Counted from the stretch's first letter, positions 36,231 to 44,607 are shown. The stretch: 44,607 bases of DNA from Candidatus Nitrosopumilus sp. (GCA_028279625.1 JANQNM010000035.1:1-44607), one strand, 5' to 3'. The notes: generated from the letters alone by a model not told the origin. Program-made: numbers and translations.

Positions 36231-37495
36231 ATTTCACACACTACTTGACTTGATTCTCCTCCATCATACAGTAGTTGTATAGCATCAACATTACATTCTG
36301 AAATGTAAGGAAAGTTTGTTTCAATATTTGGGTACATAAGATCTTCTGGTGCAGTAGAGTGTGCTAAACCTAAAGCATGACCAAATTCATGTCTAACAAT
36401 TGTCTCAAATTCACTATTTGAAATAGAATCAACATCAAAGATGGTAATTCTTGACTTTAGAATTTGATTTTGAGATTCATCAGCAATACTGTTTGTCCAT
36501 CCACTAAATCCATCAGCATTTCTTTCATTTTTTAATTCTATAGTAATGTCTCCTTCTCCACCATTAGTGAGAACAAAATTGAACTGATTAGGAATGTACA
36601 AAGAAGTATCTTCTGAGGATGCAGCATTCAAAGCACCACTCCATCCAACATACATTGGAGAGACAGTACCTTTGGGTCCTTTGTGAAGTAATGAATTATC
36701 AATTTCAATTATTTCATTTGATAAGATGACTTTTTTGATAATTTCGACTTTTTCAGAGTCTATTGATTCTTGATTTAAAATATTAACATGGAGCAGGTCA
36801 CCCTCAACTAGCCTCCAAGAAAGGTAGGTATCAATTGTATCCCCACGTAGATTTTGAATAAGATAGCCTGATTTCATAGAGTCTGGATTTGAAACCATAT
36901 AATTTTCGCCCGTTACTGAGGTCATATAGAACGAGTATGGAGCAAGTACTCCAACAAGAAGAATTCCTGCAATTGCAGCAGAGACATATTTCTTTTTGAG
37001 ATTTTTGTTTTCTTTTGATTGATTATCAGAAAGTTCAGAAAGTAAAATTTTTTCTTGATTTGATTCTTTTGAAGATGAAATTTGATCATCTAATTGATTT
37101 TGCAAATTCTTGTTTGTCTTTTCTAGATTATGGATTTTATTTTCCATTTCATTTGTAGACTCAGTTAATAGAATTTTTTCTTGTTCTAATTCATTTATCA
37201 AATGTTTTTTTGTTTGAATGTTTTCTTGAAGTTGTTGTTTTACACTAGAAAGTTTTGAAATCTTATTTTCTAATTCAAAATTAATTTCGTCTAGAGTTAT
37301 TTTTTCTTGTTCGATTTCTTTTGATTCTTTTGATTGGTTTTGAATTTTTTTAACAAGTTGGGTATTTGATTTTTCTAATTCTTTTATTTCAGAATAAAGT
37401 TGTTCTTCAGTTTTTTTTAGATTGATTTCTTTTTCCTCAAAATAACGTAATTGTTCATCTATCTCTGCTTGTTTTTCTTCAGAATAGGATTTCAT
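36227..37495 (-). CDS. N-terminal coiled coil, single TM, extracytoplasmic matrixin-like zinc metallopeptidase
   Basis: ~165-aa coiled coil, TM YVSAAIAGILLVGVLAPYSFYM, HEFGHALGLAHS (HExxHxxGxxH) and Met-turn DLMYPN. Confidence 0.88.
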   Translation of the reverse strand: MKSYSEEKQAEIDEQLRYFEEKEINLKKTEEQLYSEIKELEKSNTQLVKKIQNQSKESKEIEQEKITLDEINFELENKISKLSSVKQQLQENIQTKKHLINELEQEKILLTESTNEMENKIHNLEKTNKNLQNQLDDQISSSKESNQEKILLSELSDNQSKENKNLKKKYVSAAIAGILLVGVLAPYSFYMTSVTGENYMVSNPDSMKSGYLIQNLRGDTIDTYLSWRLVEGDLLHVNILNQESIDSEKVEIIKKVILSNEIIEIDNSLLHKGPKGTVSPMYVGWSGALNAASSEDTSLYIPNQFNFVLTNGGEGDITIELKNERNADGFSGWTNSIADESQNQILKSRITIFDVDSISNSEFETIVRHEFGHALGLAHSTAPEDLMYPNIETNFPYISECNVDAIQLLYDGGESSQVVCEI

Positions 37496-37521
37496 TAGAT
37501 ATCATCTAAAATTCCAATACC

Positions 37522-37887
37522 TCAGTTTGATAGAATTCCTAGTAATTCACTTAACTGAACTGGTTTTTTTAGGAATGAAACAACTCCTTCTTTTCTTGTA
37601 AGCGATTCTATTTCCTCATTTGGGATTGATGATGCAGTTAAAACAACAATTTTGTTTTGTTTTAGCAAGTCTTCTTTTTCTAGAGATTCAATAACATTCA
37701 TGCCACCAAAATCTGGCATTGACATGTCCAAAATTACATAATCAAAAGACTGATTTTTGATAAGATTTAGACCATTAACTCCATTATTAGATACAGTGCA
37801 ATCATAGCCTTTTAGTTTAAGATATCTTTCAAACATTCCAGTAATATCGACATTATCATCGATTACCAACACCCTCATACCATTCAT
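37522..37887 (-). CDS. receiver domain response regulator (start may be the internal MRVLVIDDN)
   Basis: VLVIDDNVD, YVILDMSMPDFGG, LKKPV. Confidence 0.93.
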   Translation of the reverse strand: MNGMRVLVIDDNVDITGMFERYLKLKGYDCTVSNNGVNGLNLIKNQSFDYVILDMSMPDFGGMNVIESLEKEDLLKQNKIVVLTASSIPNEEIESLTRKEGVVSFLKKPVQLSELLGILSN

Positions 37888-37943
37888 TACAACGTCATAC
37901 TTTGTAATAAATAACCAGTGTGTAACAAAGATTACTTACACAC
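37886..37943. promoter_or_regulatory. two inverted repeats in the divergent promoter region
   Basis: ATTACAA (37886-37892)/TTGTAAT (37902-37908) and GTGTGTAA (37918-37925)/TTACACAC (37936-37943). Confidence 0.55.
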
Positions 37944-37973
37944 TATAATATTTTATGAGCATACACGAATATT

Positions 37974-38114
37974 ATGGATTTGGGCATAGAGAAGTGTATG
38001 TATTGCAATCATGCAAAAAGTTTGCATATTAATGGTTCATGTACCTTTATTCTAAAAGTAGAAAATGATTATTCAAAGCAATTATGCACATGCAATCAGT
38101 GTAAAGTCATCTAA
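37974..38114 (+). CDS. zinc-ribbon mini-protein (46 aa)
   Basis: MDLGIEKCMYCNHAKSLHINGSCTFILKVENDYSKQLCTCNQCKVI; TATA-like ataatatttta upstream. Confidence 0.65.
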   Translation: MDLGIEKCMYCNHAKSLHINGSCTFILKVENDYSKQLCTCNQCKVI

Positions 38115-38627
38115 ATTTCAGGTAAAACGGGGATTGAGAATTTTACATAATCAGAATTAGATTTTATTGTTCTAATTGGTATTTTTGAAGTGTTCATTAA
38201 ATCTGAAATTGCAGCACTAAAGAAATTTCCCCATTTAGAATTAATTTGGTGTAAAAGTGTACAGTGCAAAAAATCATCTTCATTATTGACTATGAAATTT
38301 TGTCCTTGTGACAAAGACATTCTTTCTAATTCTACAATAATACTATCTAAAGAAATTTCATTATGTGAAAAAAGAATTTGATTTTGAATATCATTTGACA
38401 AAATTTTTGCCAAACTTTTTATCGTATCTTCATTTGATTTTGACAAAAGTGTTCGAACAAATTTTGGACTACACCATAAATAATTTGATGATTGATAAAA
38501 ATCATAATTAGAATTATGCATCGAAAGAATATTTCCAACAAAATTATTCAAATTGGTACCATTGTGTTTTGCTTTTTTATTTAAGTCATCTAAAAGTTTT
38601 TTTTCAATTCTAAATCCTTTAACTATT
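38111..38627 (-). CDS. RHH-type N-terminus plus sensor-like C-terminal domain; ORF-track TTG start (38551) cuts into the RHH domain
   Basis: In-frame upstream extension reads (A)KIVKGFRIEKKLLDDLNKKAKHNGTNLNNFVGNIL; no ATG/GTG/TTG upstream of 38551 before a TGA. Confidence 0.6.
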
Positions 38628-38665
38628 TTAGCCAGATATATCAGTCCCTGATAAATTCATTCTGA

Positions 38666-38718
38666 GTTGTAATACGTTGTAATAATATTTAACATTCAAA
38701 AGTATTACAATGTAATAC
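38666..38718. promoter_or_regulatory. operator-like repeat cluster (GTTGTAATAC, GTTGTAATAA, palindrome GTATTAC-AAT-GTAATAC)
   Basis: Direct repeats 38666-38675 and 38676-38685; perfect 7-bp inverted repeat 38702-38718 flanking a TATA-like minus-strand element. Confidence 0.6.
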
Positions 38719-38732
38719 ATAATTTGGAAAAA

Positions 38733-39092
38733 TCAAACTAATGCTTGTACCAGTTGAGGAAAACCAACTTTCTTGGATAACAGTGCAGATGCGCCCTTGC
38801 TCATGATCAAATTTTCATCTTCTTTTGAGAAGGGTACAGCAGAATAAACAACGATCTTTTCAGGTTTTTCTGGAACAGCATCTTTTATTTCATTTAGGAC
38901 ATCAATGCCAGAAGCTTTAGGCATGGACATGTCCAAGATTACACGATCATAATGATTGCTCTTTATTTCATCTATTCCACGTTTTCCATCATAAACACTT
39001 GTTGGATAATATCCTTGAAGTTTTAGATATTGTTCTAACACATTACATGTTTCATGATCATCGTCTATTATGAGGATCTTCATATCATACAT
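38733..39092 (-). CDS. receiver domain response regulator (start may be the internal MKILIIDDD)
   Basis: ILIIDDDHE, RVILDMSMPKASG; overlaps the preceding kinase stop by 8 nt. Confidence 0.93.
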   Translation of the reverse strand: MYDMKILIIDDDHETCNVLEQYLKLQGYYPTSVYDGKRGIDEIKSNHYDRVILDMSMPKASGIDVLNEIKDAVPEKPEKIVVYSAVPFSKEDENLIMSKGASALLSKKVGFPQLVQALV

Positions 39093-41382
39093 TACTCCTC
39101 AGTGAAAAATAAAAAGTTGTCCCTTTACCTTCCTCACTCATGACTCTAATATTACCATCCATCCCTTTTACAAGTTTCTGACATATTGCAAGCCCAAGAC
39201 CCAATCCACCATGAGTTCTGGTATGAGTAGAGTCTAATTGGTAGAATTTATCAAAAATTCTTTCTTGTTTTTCTTTAGAAATTCCAATTCCATTGTCTTT
39301 TACAAAAAATTCAACCATGCCATCTTTGGTATTGGCACCAACTTCTATCATACCATTTTCAGGAGGAACAAATTCTGTTGCATTATTTATTAAGTTAGTA
39401 AGAACTTCATGCAATGCATTCTCATCACAGAAAACTTTTGGGATGTCTTTAATTGAATTTACAAACTGGATATTTTTTTGTTTCATCAGGGAATTATATG
39501 ATTGGAAAATATCATTGATTAAATTAGTTGCATTAACATCACTCATCGAGAATTGATATTTGTTCAAGTCAAGTTTTTGTGCTAAGAGAATCTTGTCAAT
39601 CAGAACATCTAGTCTTTTTGAATTGGAAACTATAGATTCAACAAATTTTCTTTGATCATCAGTTAATTGATCTGCAAAATTTTTATCAAGAAGTATTTCA
39701 CAATTCCCTTTAATTGGAATTAATGGTGTTCTTAATTCATGTGAGACAATTGAGAGGAATTCATCTTTTTGTTTGTTAAGATGTTTCACCTGTTGCATTT
39801 CTTGCTCAACATTTTTCCTTTCTTCTTGTGCTTCAAGTGTTTTATAAAAATCAGAAATGTCTTGAATCAAAGTATTGCTTCCGATAAGTTTTCCATTTGT
39901 ATCATATAGATTGTTTACACTAATTAGGCCTGGAAATTTTTCACCATCTTTTGTTTTAAACCAAATTTCAGTATCAAAGACATTTCCACTATTTTTCCAA
40001 TCTTCAAATACAGACTTCATATATTCAGTATGTTCTGGGCTCACATGTTCAAAAATGGATGTGCCAACAATCTCATTTTTGGGAATACCAAATCTTTTTG
40101 CATATGACTCATTGCAGTCAAGAATAATTCCTTCAGTGTTAACAGTTCTGTGTAAGGCAGGGGATTTTTCATATAAATTTCGATATTTTGATTCGGCTTG
40201 TGCCTGTAATGATCGTGATTCCTTTAGAGATGAAACCATAGAACTAAAGGAATCGGACAAATCATGGATTTCGCCTTTTCCTTTTGTGTCTATTACTACA
40301 TCCAAGTTGCCCTCAGTGACTTTGTGTGTTACGTCTTTGAGTTTCTTTATTGGAGTTACCAGATTAGATGTAAAGTATAATGAAATAGAAACAATCAATG
40401 AAAATAAGACTCCAATTGAAGAGTACAGAAATATTTGAAGTTGAATAATGTCTATGAAGGCTTCATTTTTATTTATTTCAACAACATAAAGCATATCTGT
40501 TCCTTCAATTGGGAAAATAGAACCGATTACTTCATCACCATTGTAATTTGAATAACCAATCAAATTTACATTAGTTCCTTTATCATTGTAATTCTGAATA
40601 ATATCAATTATTTCTCCAGATAATGGATTGCTTGCAAGCAACTTTAATTCAGGTTTTTGCAATTCAGTTTCTAAAAATTTTGGCGTAGCAACAAAATAAT
40701 TTTCATCATTTACAACATACGAATCAACTGATCTATAATCTAATTCTGCGAAAGAAAAAGAAGATGGAGAAGAAAGATCTACTCGGGCTGTAAGGACACC
40801 AATAATTCCCACATCACCAATAATAGGTGAGGAAATCAACATGGTGGGCAAATTATTTTCATAGACTCCAAATTTATTTTTGAGACTTTTGTTTGCAAGA
40901 AATACATCACTAATTCCAATTTTTCCACTTAATGCATTTTGAAAGTGTGATTCATTTTTTTGTGAAACATTTGGAAGAGAGATATCAGATGTAAAAAATA
41001 CATTTCCATCAGTATCACAAATTAAAATTTCTAGAAAATTAGGATTTTTTTCTAATTCACTTCCAATCTTTGTTTCTAAATTGAAATTAGCAAAAAAATG
41101 TTCTGGTGAATTTTCATCTGAGTTTATCATATGATTAGTCTCAGAAATTAGCTGTTTATCAGATGAAATACCTTCAAGCTGACGTACATGTTCAAAAATC
41201 CATTCTGAATAACCATTTGCTGCATTGGTAGTCGATAAAACCAGTTCATTTTCTAATTTTGAAGTATTTGAGTTAAGATTGTCAAAAATCAATATTCCTC
41301 CAAGAACAGATGTAGGAACGATTCCAAGGCATAATGCTAATGCTAAGATCTTAAAATGGTAACTAGAAAAATTCAGAATCAT
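39085..41382 (-). CDS. membrane sensor histidine kinase (extracytoplasmic Cache-like domain, HAMP, PAS, HisKA, HATPase)
   Basis: IVSHELRTPLIPIKGNCEILL, NLINNATEFVPPE, DNGIGISKEKQ, GGLGLGLAICQKL. Confidence 0.95.
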   Translation of the reverse strand: MILNFSSYHFKILALALCLGIVPTSVLGGILIFDNLNSNTSKLENELVLSTTNAANGYSEWIFEHVRQLEGISSDKQLISETNHMINSDENSPEHFFANFNLETKIGSELEKNPNFLEILICDTDGNVFFTSDISLPNVSQKNESHFQNALSGKIGISDVFLANKSLKNKFGVYENNLPTMLISSPIIGDVGIIGVLTARVDLSSPSSFSFAELDYRSVDSYVVNDENYFVATPKFLETELQKPELKLLASNPLSGEIIDIIQNYNDKGTNVNLIGYSNYNGDEVIGSIFPIEGTDMLYVVEINKNEAFIDIIQLQIFLYSSIGVLFSLIVSISLYFTSNLVTPIKKLKDVTHKVTEGNLDVVIDTKGKGEIHDLSDSFSSMVSSLKESRSLQAQAESKYRNLYEKSPALHRTVNTEGIILDCNESYAKRFGIPKNEIVGTSIFEHVSPEHTEYMKSVFEDWKNSGNVFDTEIWFKTKDGEKFPGLISVNNLYDTNGKLIGSNTLIQDISDFYKTLEAQEERKNVEQEMQQVKHLNKQKDEFLSIVSHELRTPLIPIKGNCEILLDKNFADQLTDDQRKFVESIVSNSKRLDVLIDKILLAQKLDLNKYQFSMSDVNATNLINDIFQSYNSLMKQKNIQFVNSIKDIPKVFCDENALHEVLTNLINNATEFVPPENGMIEVGANTKDGMVEFFVKDNGIGISKEKQERIFDKFYQLDSTHTRTHGGLGLGLAICQKLVKGMDGNIRVMSEEGKGTTFYFSLRSNV

Positions 41383-41388
41383 AAAACA

Positions 41389-42705
41389 TCAAACTCCAGG
41401 ATTAGACCAGGATTCTCCCCAATCATTGTAGAGAATGTCGATGAATGAATCCCAATCTTCTGGGGATTTGTATTTAGGATATGTAATAGGAATTATTGGT
41501 TCTTCAGTGCTTGATACAATCAAAAATTGTCCATTTGGAAGAATTTCTCCAACTCTTACAGTCTTCAAAAGATGTTGATTTTGAGGATCTACGCCAATTG
41601 AACCGCCAGGACCTGAAAATGTAGAGCCTTTTAGATTTTGACGAACTTTATCAAGTTCAGTTGTTCCTGATTTATCAACAGCTTTTGCATAAAGAAACAC
41701 ACCATTGTAGGCTGCTTCCATTGGATCAGAGGTAGTTCTGTGTTGTCCGAATTTTTGTTTAAAAGAATCTACAAAATCTAAGTTATTTTTTGATTGAATG
41801 CTTTGAAAATAATTCCACACAGCATAATCTCCAATCATATTTTCATTCCCAAAAGACAAAATTTCGTTTTCACTTACGCTCAGGGAGATAGTTGGGACAT
41901 CATCAGGAAAGATTCCACTTTCTCTTAGATTCTTAAAGAATGCAAGATTACTATCTCCGTTAATGGAATTGATAATCACATCAGGTTGTTTATCTTTAAT
42001 GTCTTGGATAATTTCATCAAAATTTGTATCTCCAAGCAATCTATAATTTTCCCCAACAACAGTTCCACCTAATTCATGTATTCGATACTTTATGATTTCA
42101 TTTACACTTCTAGGAAATACATAGTCTGAACCAACAAGATAGAAATTTGTTCCAATATTTTCAAAAGCCCAATTTATAGCAGGAATCGCTTGTTGGTTGG
42201 GTGCAGCACCAGTATAAACAATATTTTTTGATTGCTCTAAGCCCTCATACTGAACTGGATAAAATAATAGATGATCATATGTTTCAAAAATAGGTTTCAT
42301 AGTTTTACGACTAGCAGAAGTCCATCCACCAAAAACGACATCAACTTCTTCTTCCTCAATTAGTCTTTGTGCTTCTGATGCAAATGTTGGCCAATCAGAT
42401 TTTCCATCAGCAATCACATATTCAACTTGTCTGTTCAAGATTCCACCTCTTTGATTAAGTTGGTCAATTGCCAGAATTGTAGAATCAACAACGGGAGATT
42501 CACTTGATGCCATTGTTCCAGTTAAGGAGTGAAGAATACCAATTTTTACAGGATTTTTATCATCAATCTCTAGTGGAATAGTAACATACTCATCACTAGG
42601 TTGTCCATATCGAGTAACAGAAACTTCCAGTTCATACGAATACATCAAAGCAAATAGAACAATTATTCCAGCAGATAGAAGAGGTAGAAAAATTCTTTTT
42701 TCCAC
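41389..42705 (-). CDS. UrtA/FmdD-like urea/short-amide ABC-type substrate-binding protein
   Basis: KIGILHSLTGTMASSESPVVDSTILAIDQLNQRGGI; FGGWTSASRKTMKPIFETYDHLLFYPVQYEGLEQSKNIVYTGAAPNQQAIPA; GSDYVFPRS. Confidence 0.9.
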   Translation of the reverse strand: MEKRIFLPLLSAGIIVLFALMYSYELEVSVTRYGQPSDEYVTIPLEIDDKNPVKIGILHSLTGTMASSESPVVDSTILAIDQLNQRGGILNRQVEYVIADGKSDWPTFASEAQRLIEEEEVDVVFGGWTSASRKTMKPIFETYDHLLFYPVQYEGLEQSKNIVYTGAAPNQQAIPAINWAFENIGTNFYLVGSDYVFPRSVNEIIKYRIHELGGTVVGENYRLLGDTNFDEIIQDIKDKQPDVIINSINGDSNLAFFKNLRESGIFPDDVPTISLSVSENEILSFGNENMIGDYAVWNYFQSIQSKNNLDFVDSFKQKFGQHRTTSDPMEAAYNGVFLYAKAVDKSGTTELDKVRQNLKGSTFSGPGGSIGVDPQNQHLLKTVRVGEILPNGQFLIVSSTEEPIIPITYPKYKSPEDWDSFIDILYNDWGESWSNPGV

Positions 42706-42786
42706 AATGCCGTAATGGTTCTAAAATAATTAAGGATAAACTGCAACAATAATGATTAAAATATCATCTTTTTACAACCCAATCAG

Positions 42787-43164
42787 ATGACAAAAAAAGA
42801 CTTTCAGAAAATTTGTGATGCAATAGCATCAATTAGTCCATACATTAGATTTGTAGGCGTAATAGGCGAGAGTGGAGAGCTCTTAGCACATAGAAGAAGG
42901 CAGGATCTTATTCCTCTTTTAAATGCAAAAAATACCCAGTATCAGTTTTCACATATTGCAATAAAGACAGATCTTGAAGGATTTTTTGATAAAAATCTAG
43001 GAGAAATAGAATTTGTATGGGAAGAAAGAAAGAAGGTTCAGACAATTTCATTTGCAATCAAAAAATCAAGAGTATGGATATCAATTGATAAAAAAGTTAT
43101 CAGATCTGAGATGTTAAGAATAATTGATGCATGTTTGCCAATTGTAAAAAAATTCTCGAAATAG
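42787..43164 (+). CDS. DUF6659-like protein
   Basis: IASISPYIRFVGVIGESGELLAHRRRQDLIPLL; similar pattern to 1384 and 32712 ORFs. Confidence 0.75.
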   Translation: MTKKDFQKICDAIASISPYIRFVGVIGESGELLAHRRRQDLIPLLNAKNTQYQFSHIAIKTDLEGFFDKNLGEIEFVWEERKKVQTISFAIKKSRVWISIDKKVIRSEMLRIIDACLPIVKKFSK

Positions 43165-43165
43165 T

Positions 43166-43261
43166 TTGAAGTGTCCTTACTGTGAAATTGATTTGGATTC
43201 ATTGAGCATGACTGATGGTCTAAAACACATCTTAGAACACAAAAAAGAGAATCAGGATTAA
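43166..43261 (+). CDS. C2H2 zinc-finger mini-protein (31 aa, TTG start)
   Basis: LKCPYCEIDLDSLSMTDGLKHILEHKKENQD (CxxC...HxxxxH). Confidence 0.5.
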   Translation: MKCPYCEIDLDSLSMTDGLKHILEHKKENQD

Positions 43262-43280
43262 CTTTTTTCTAGTAGAATAT

Positions 43281-43586
43281 ATGAAAAACAATATGCAAGA
43301 AGAAGATGAAATTCAAAAGCTAATTGATGAAATAAGTTTTAGAAAATCAAACTCAAAAGACTATAACAAAATGAATGTTGAACAAATTAGCAAAGAGCTT
43401 CAAGACATTATGAAATTTGAACAAGAGTCATTTAAGAAAATTGAAGAATTTGAAAAGCAACAACAAAACGCAGATTTAGTAGCTTATGCAAAAATGATTT
43501 GCAGAAATACAACACAAAGAGAGATTAAACAGATTCAAGGAATTTATTTAGAAAAAATCGACAAACAATATCTTAATTCAAAATAA
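43281..43586 (+). CDS. hypothetical charged coiled-coil protein (101 aa)
   Basis: ORF track. Confidence 0.65.
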   Translation: MKNNMQEEDEIQKLIDEISFRKSNSKDYNKMNVEQISKELQDIMKFEQESFKKIEEFEKQQQNADLVAYAKMICRNTTQREIKQIQGIYLEKIDKQYLNSK

Positions 43587-44522
43587 TCATTCATCTTCAT
43601 ATAACCAACACTGCACATAACCTGATTCAGTTTTAATTTTAGGAGGGAGTTGTTTACATTTTTCAATTGCTAATGGACATCTATCAATAAATCGACATTG
43701 AGTAGGTGCATCAAGTAAGCTTGGTGGAATTCCTTTGATGTATTTTGGAGTTTGTCCATTCAATGTGGGAATTGATTCTAAAAGTCCTTTAGTGTAAGGA
43801 TGTTTTGGGTTTTTGTAGATTTCTTGGGATGAACCAAATTCAACGATTTGTCCACCATACATAATTCCAATTTTATCTGCAATCTCTGATAATACTGCCA
43901 AATCGTGCGTAATTAGCATAAATGACATACCATCTTTTTTGAGTTTTTTTAGCAAATTGATAATTTGAGCTTGAATCAATACATCAAGAGCTGTTGTAGG
44001 TTCATCAGCAATAACAAATTTGGGTTTTAGCAGTAATGCCATTGCAATGATTACACGTTGTTTCATTCCGCCACTAAGTTCATGAGGATATTTTTTCAAA
44101 ACATTAGAGTCAAGACTAACAGAATTGATTGCATCTAAAATTACTTGATTAGAATCGCCTGAAAATTTGTGTTGCTTTAATATTTCTAGAAATTGCTCTT
44201 CAATAGTAAAAACAGGATCCAATGAATTCATTGCACCTTGAAAAATCATTGAAATTTTTTTCCAACGATATTTTTCATCAAATTCAGATTCAGGCATATC
44301 TAAAAGAGATTTTTCTTCAAACAAAATTTCTCCAGTTGTCTTTCCACCGGATAGCATTCGAATGATAGATAATCCAAGTGTACTTTTTCCACAAGCGCTC
44401 TCACCTGCTATACCAATTGATTCACCATCATTTAGAACAAAGTCTGCATCTTCTACTGCATATACTGGACCTTTTGATGTAGAATATCTTGCAGATAAAC
44501 CGTTTACAGTTAGAAATGCCAT
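43587..44522 (-). CDS. oligopeptide/dipeptide ABC transporter ATP-binding protein (OppD/DppD-like)
   Basis: GESACGKSTLGLSIIRML Walker A, LSGGMKQRVIIAMAL signature, FVIADEPTTALDV Walker B, RCPLAIEKC C-terminal motif. Confidence 0.94.
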   Translation of the reverse strand: MAFLTVNGLSARYSTSKGPVYAVEDADFVLNDGESIGIAGESACGKSTLGLSIIRMLSGGKTTGEILFEEKSLLDMPESEFDEKYRWKKISMIFQGAMNSLDPVFTIEEQFLEILKQHKFSGDSNQVILDAINSVSLDSNVLKKYPHELSGGMKQRVIIAMALLLKPKFVIADEPTTALDVLIQAQIINLLKKLKKDGMSFMLITHDLAVLSEIADKIGIMYGGQIVEFGSSQEIYKNPKHPYTKGLLESIPTLNGQTPKYIKGIPPSLLDAPTQCRFIDRCPLAIEKCKQLPPKIKTESGYVQCWLYEDE

Positions 44523-44607
44523 GTATTCTTAGATCCCAACTAGAATTTTTGTTTTGCACTAAGGGATATAAACAACTTTATCAGAATGATAAAAGTCGAT
44601 TCAAATG

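Noticed and set aside
36990-37490. DNA repeat element in the coiled-coil region
   Set aside because: Explained by heptad-coding similarity inside the protease gene; reported as a protein motif instead
39875-40438. 187-aa plus-strand ORF
   Set aside because: Antisense to a clear histidine kinase; no domain logic
43587-44522. Incomplete ABC transporter as unusual
   Set aside because: Likely simply truncated by the window edge; remaining subunits may lie beyond 44607

Overview
AT-rich archaeal chromosomal segment. Gene content fits a marine ammonia-oxidising Thaumarchaeote (Nitrososphaerota, Nitrosopumilus-like): EF-1A/S10/RpoP cluster, 3-hydroxyacyl-CoA dehydrogenase of the type used in the 3HP/4HB cycle, DnaJ-ferredoxin fusion, tRNA-splicing endonuclease, ATP-dependent DNA ligase and DUF6659-like proteins. 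The left ~32 kb is mostly housekeeping genes plus many tiny zinc-binding proteins. The right third (33.1-42.7 kb) is a signal-transduction island. One operon there runs receiver -> coiled-coil/TM/matrixin-like protease -> sensor kinase -> HisKA-only protein -> His-less HisKA protein, with successive 4-nt overlaps. A second runs UrtA-like binding protein -> sensor kinase -> receiver. The receiver genes are flanked by TTGTAAT-type inverted and direct repeats that look like operators. Other points of interest: two GC-rich structured intergenic elements that look like small RNAs, a tandem SDR protein resembling the C-terminal half of Chloroflexus malonyl-CoA reductase, a 90-bp repeat gene with a 1-nt frame break in a C6A6 run, and an RHH-type regulator whose DNA-binding domain lacks an in-frame canonical start. 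No rRNA, tRNA, CRISPR array or transposon was recognised. All family calls come from reading motifs by eye; no searches were run.
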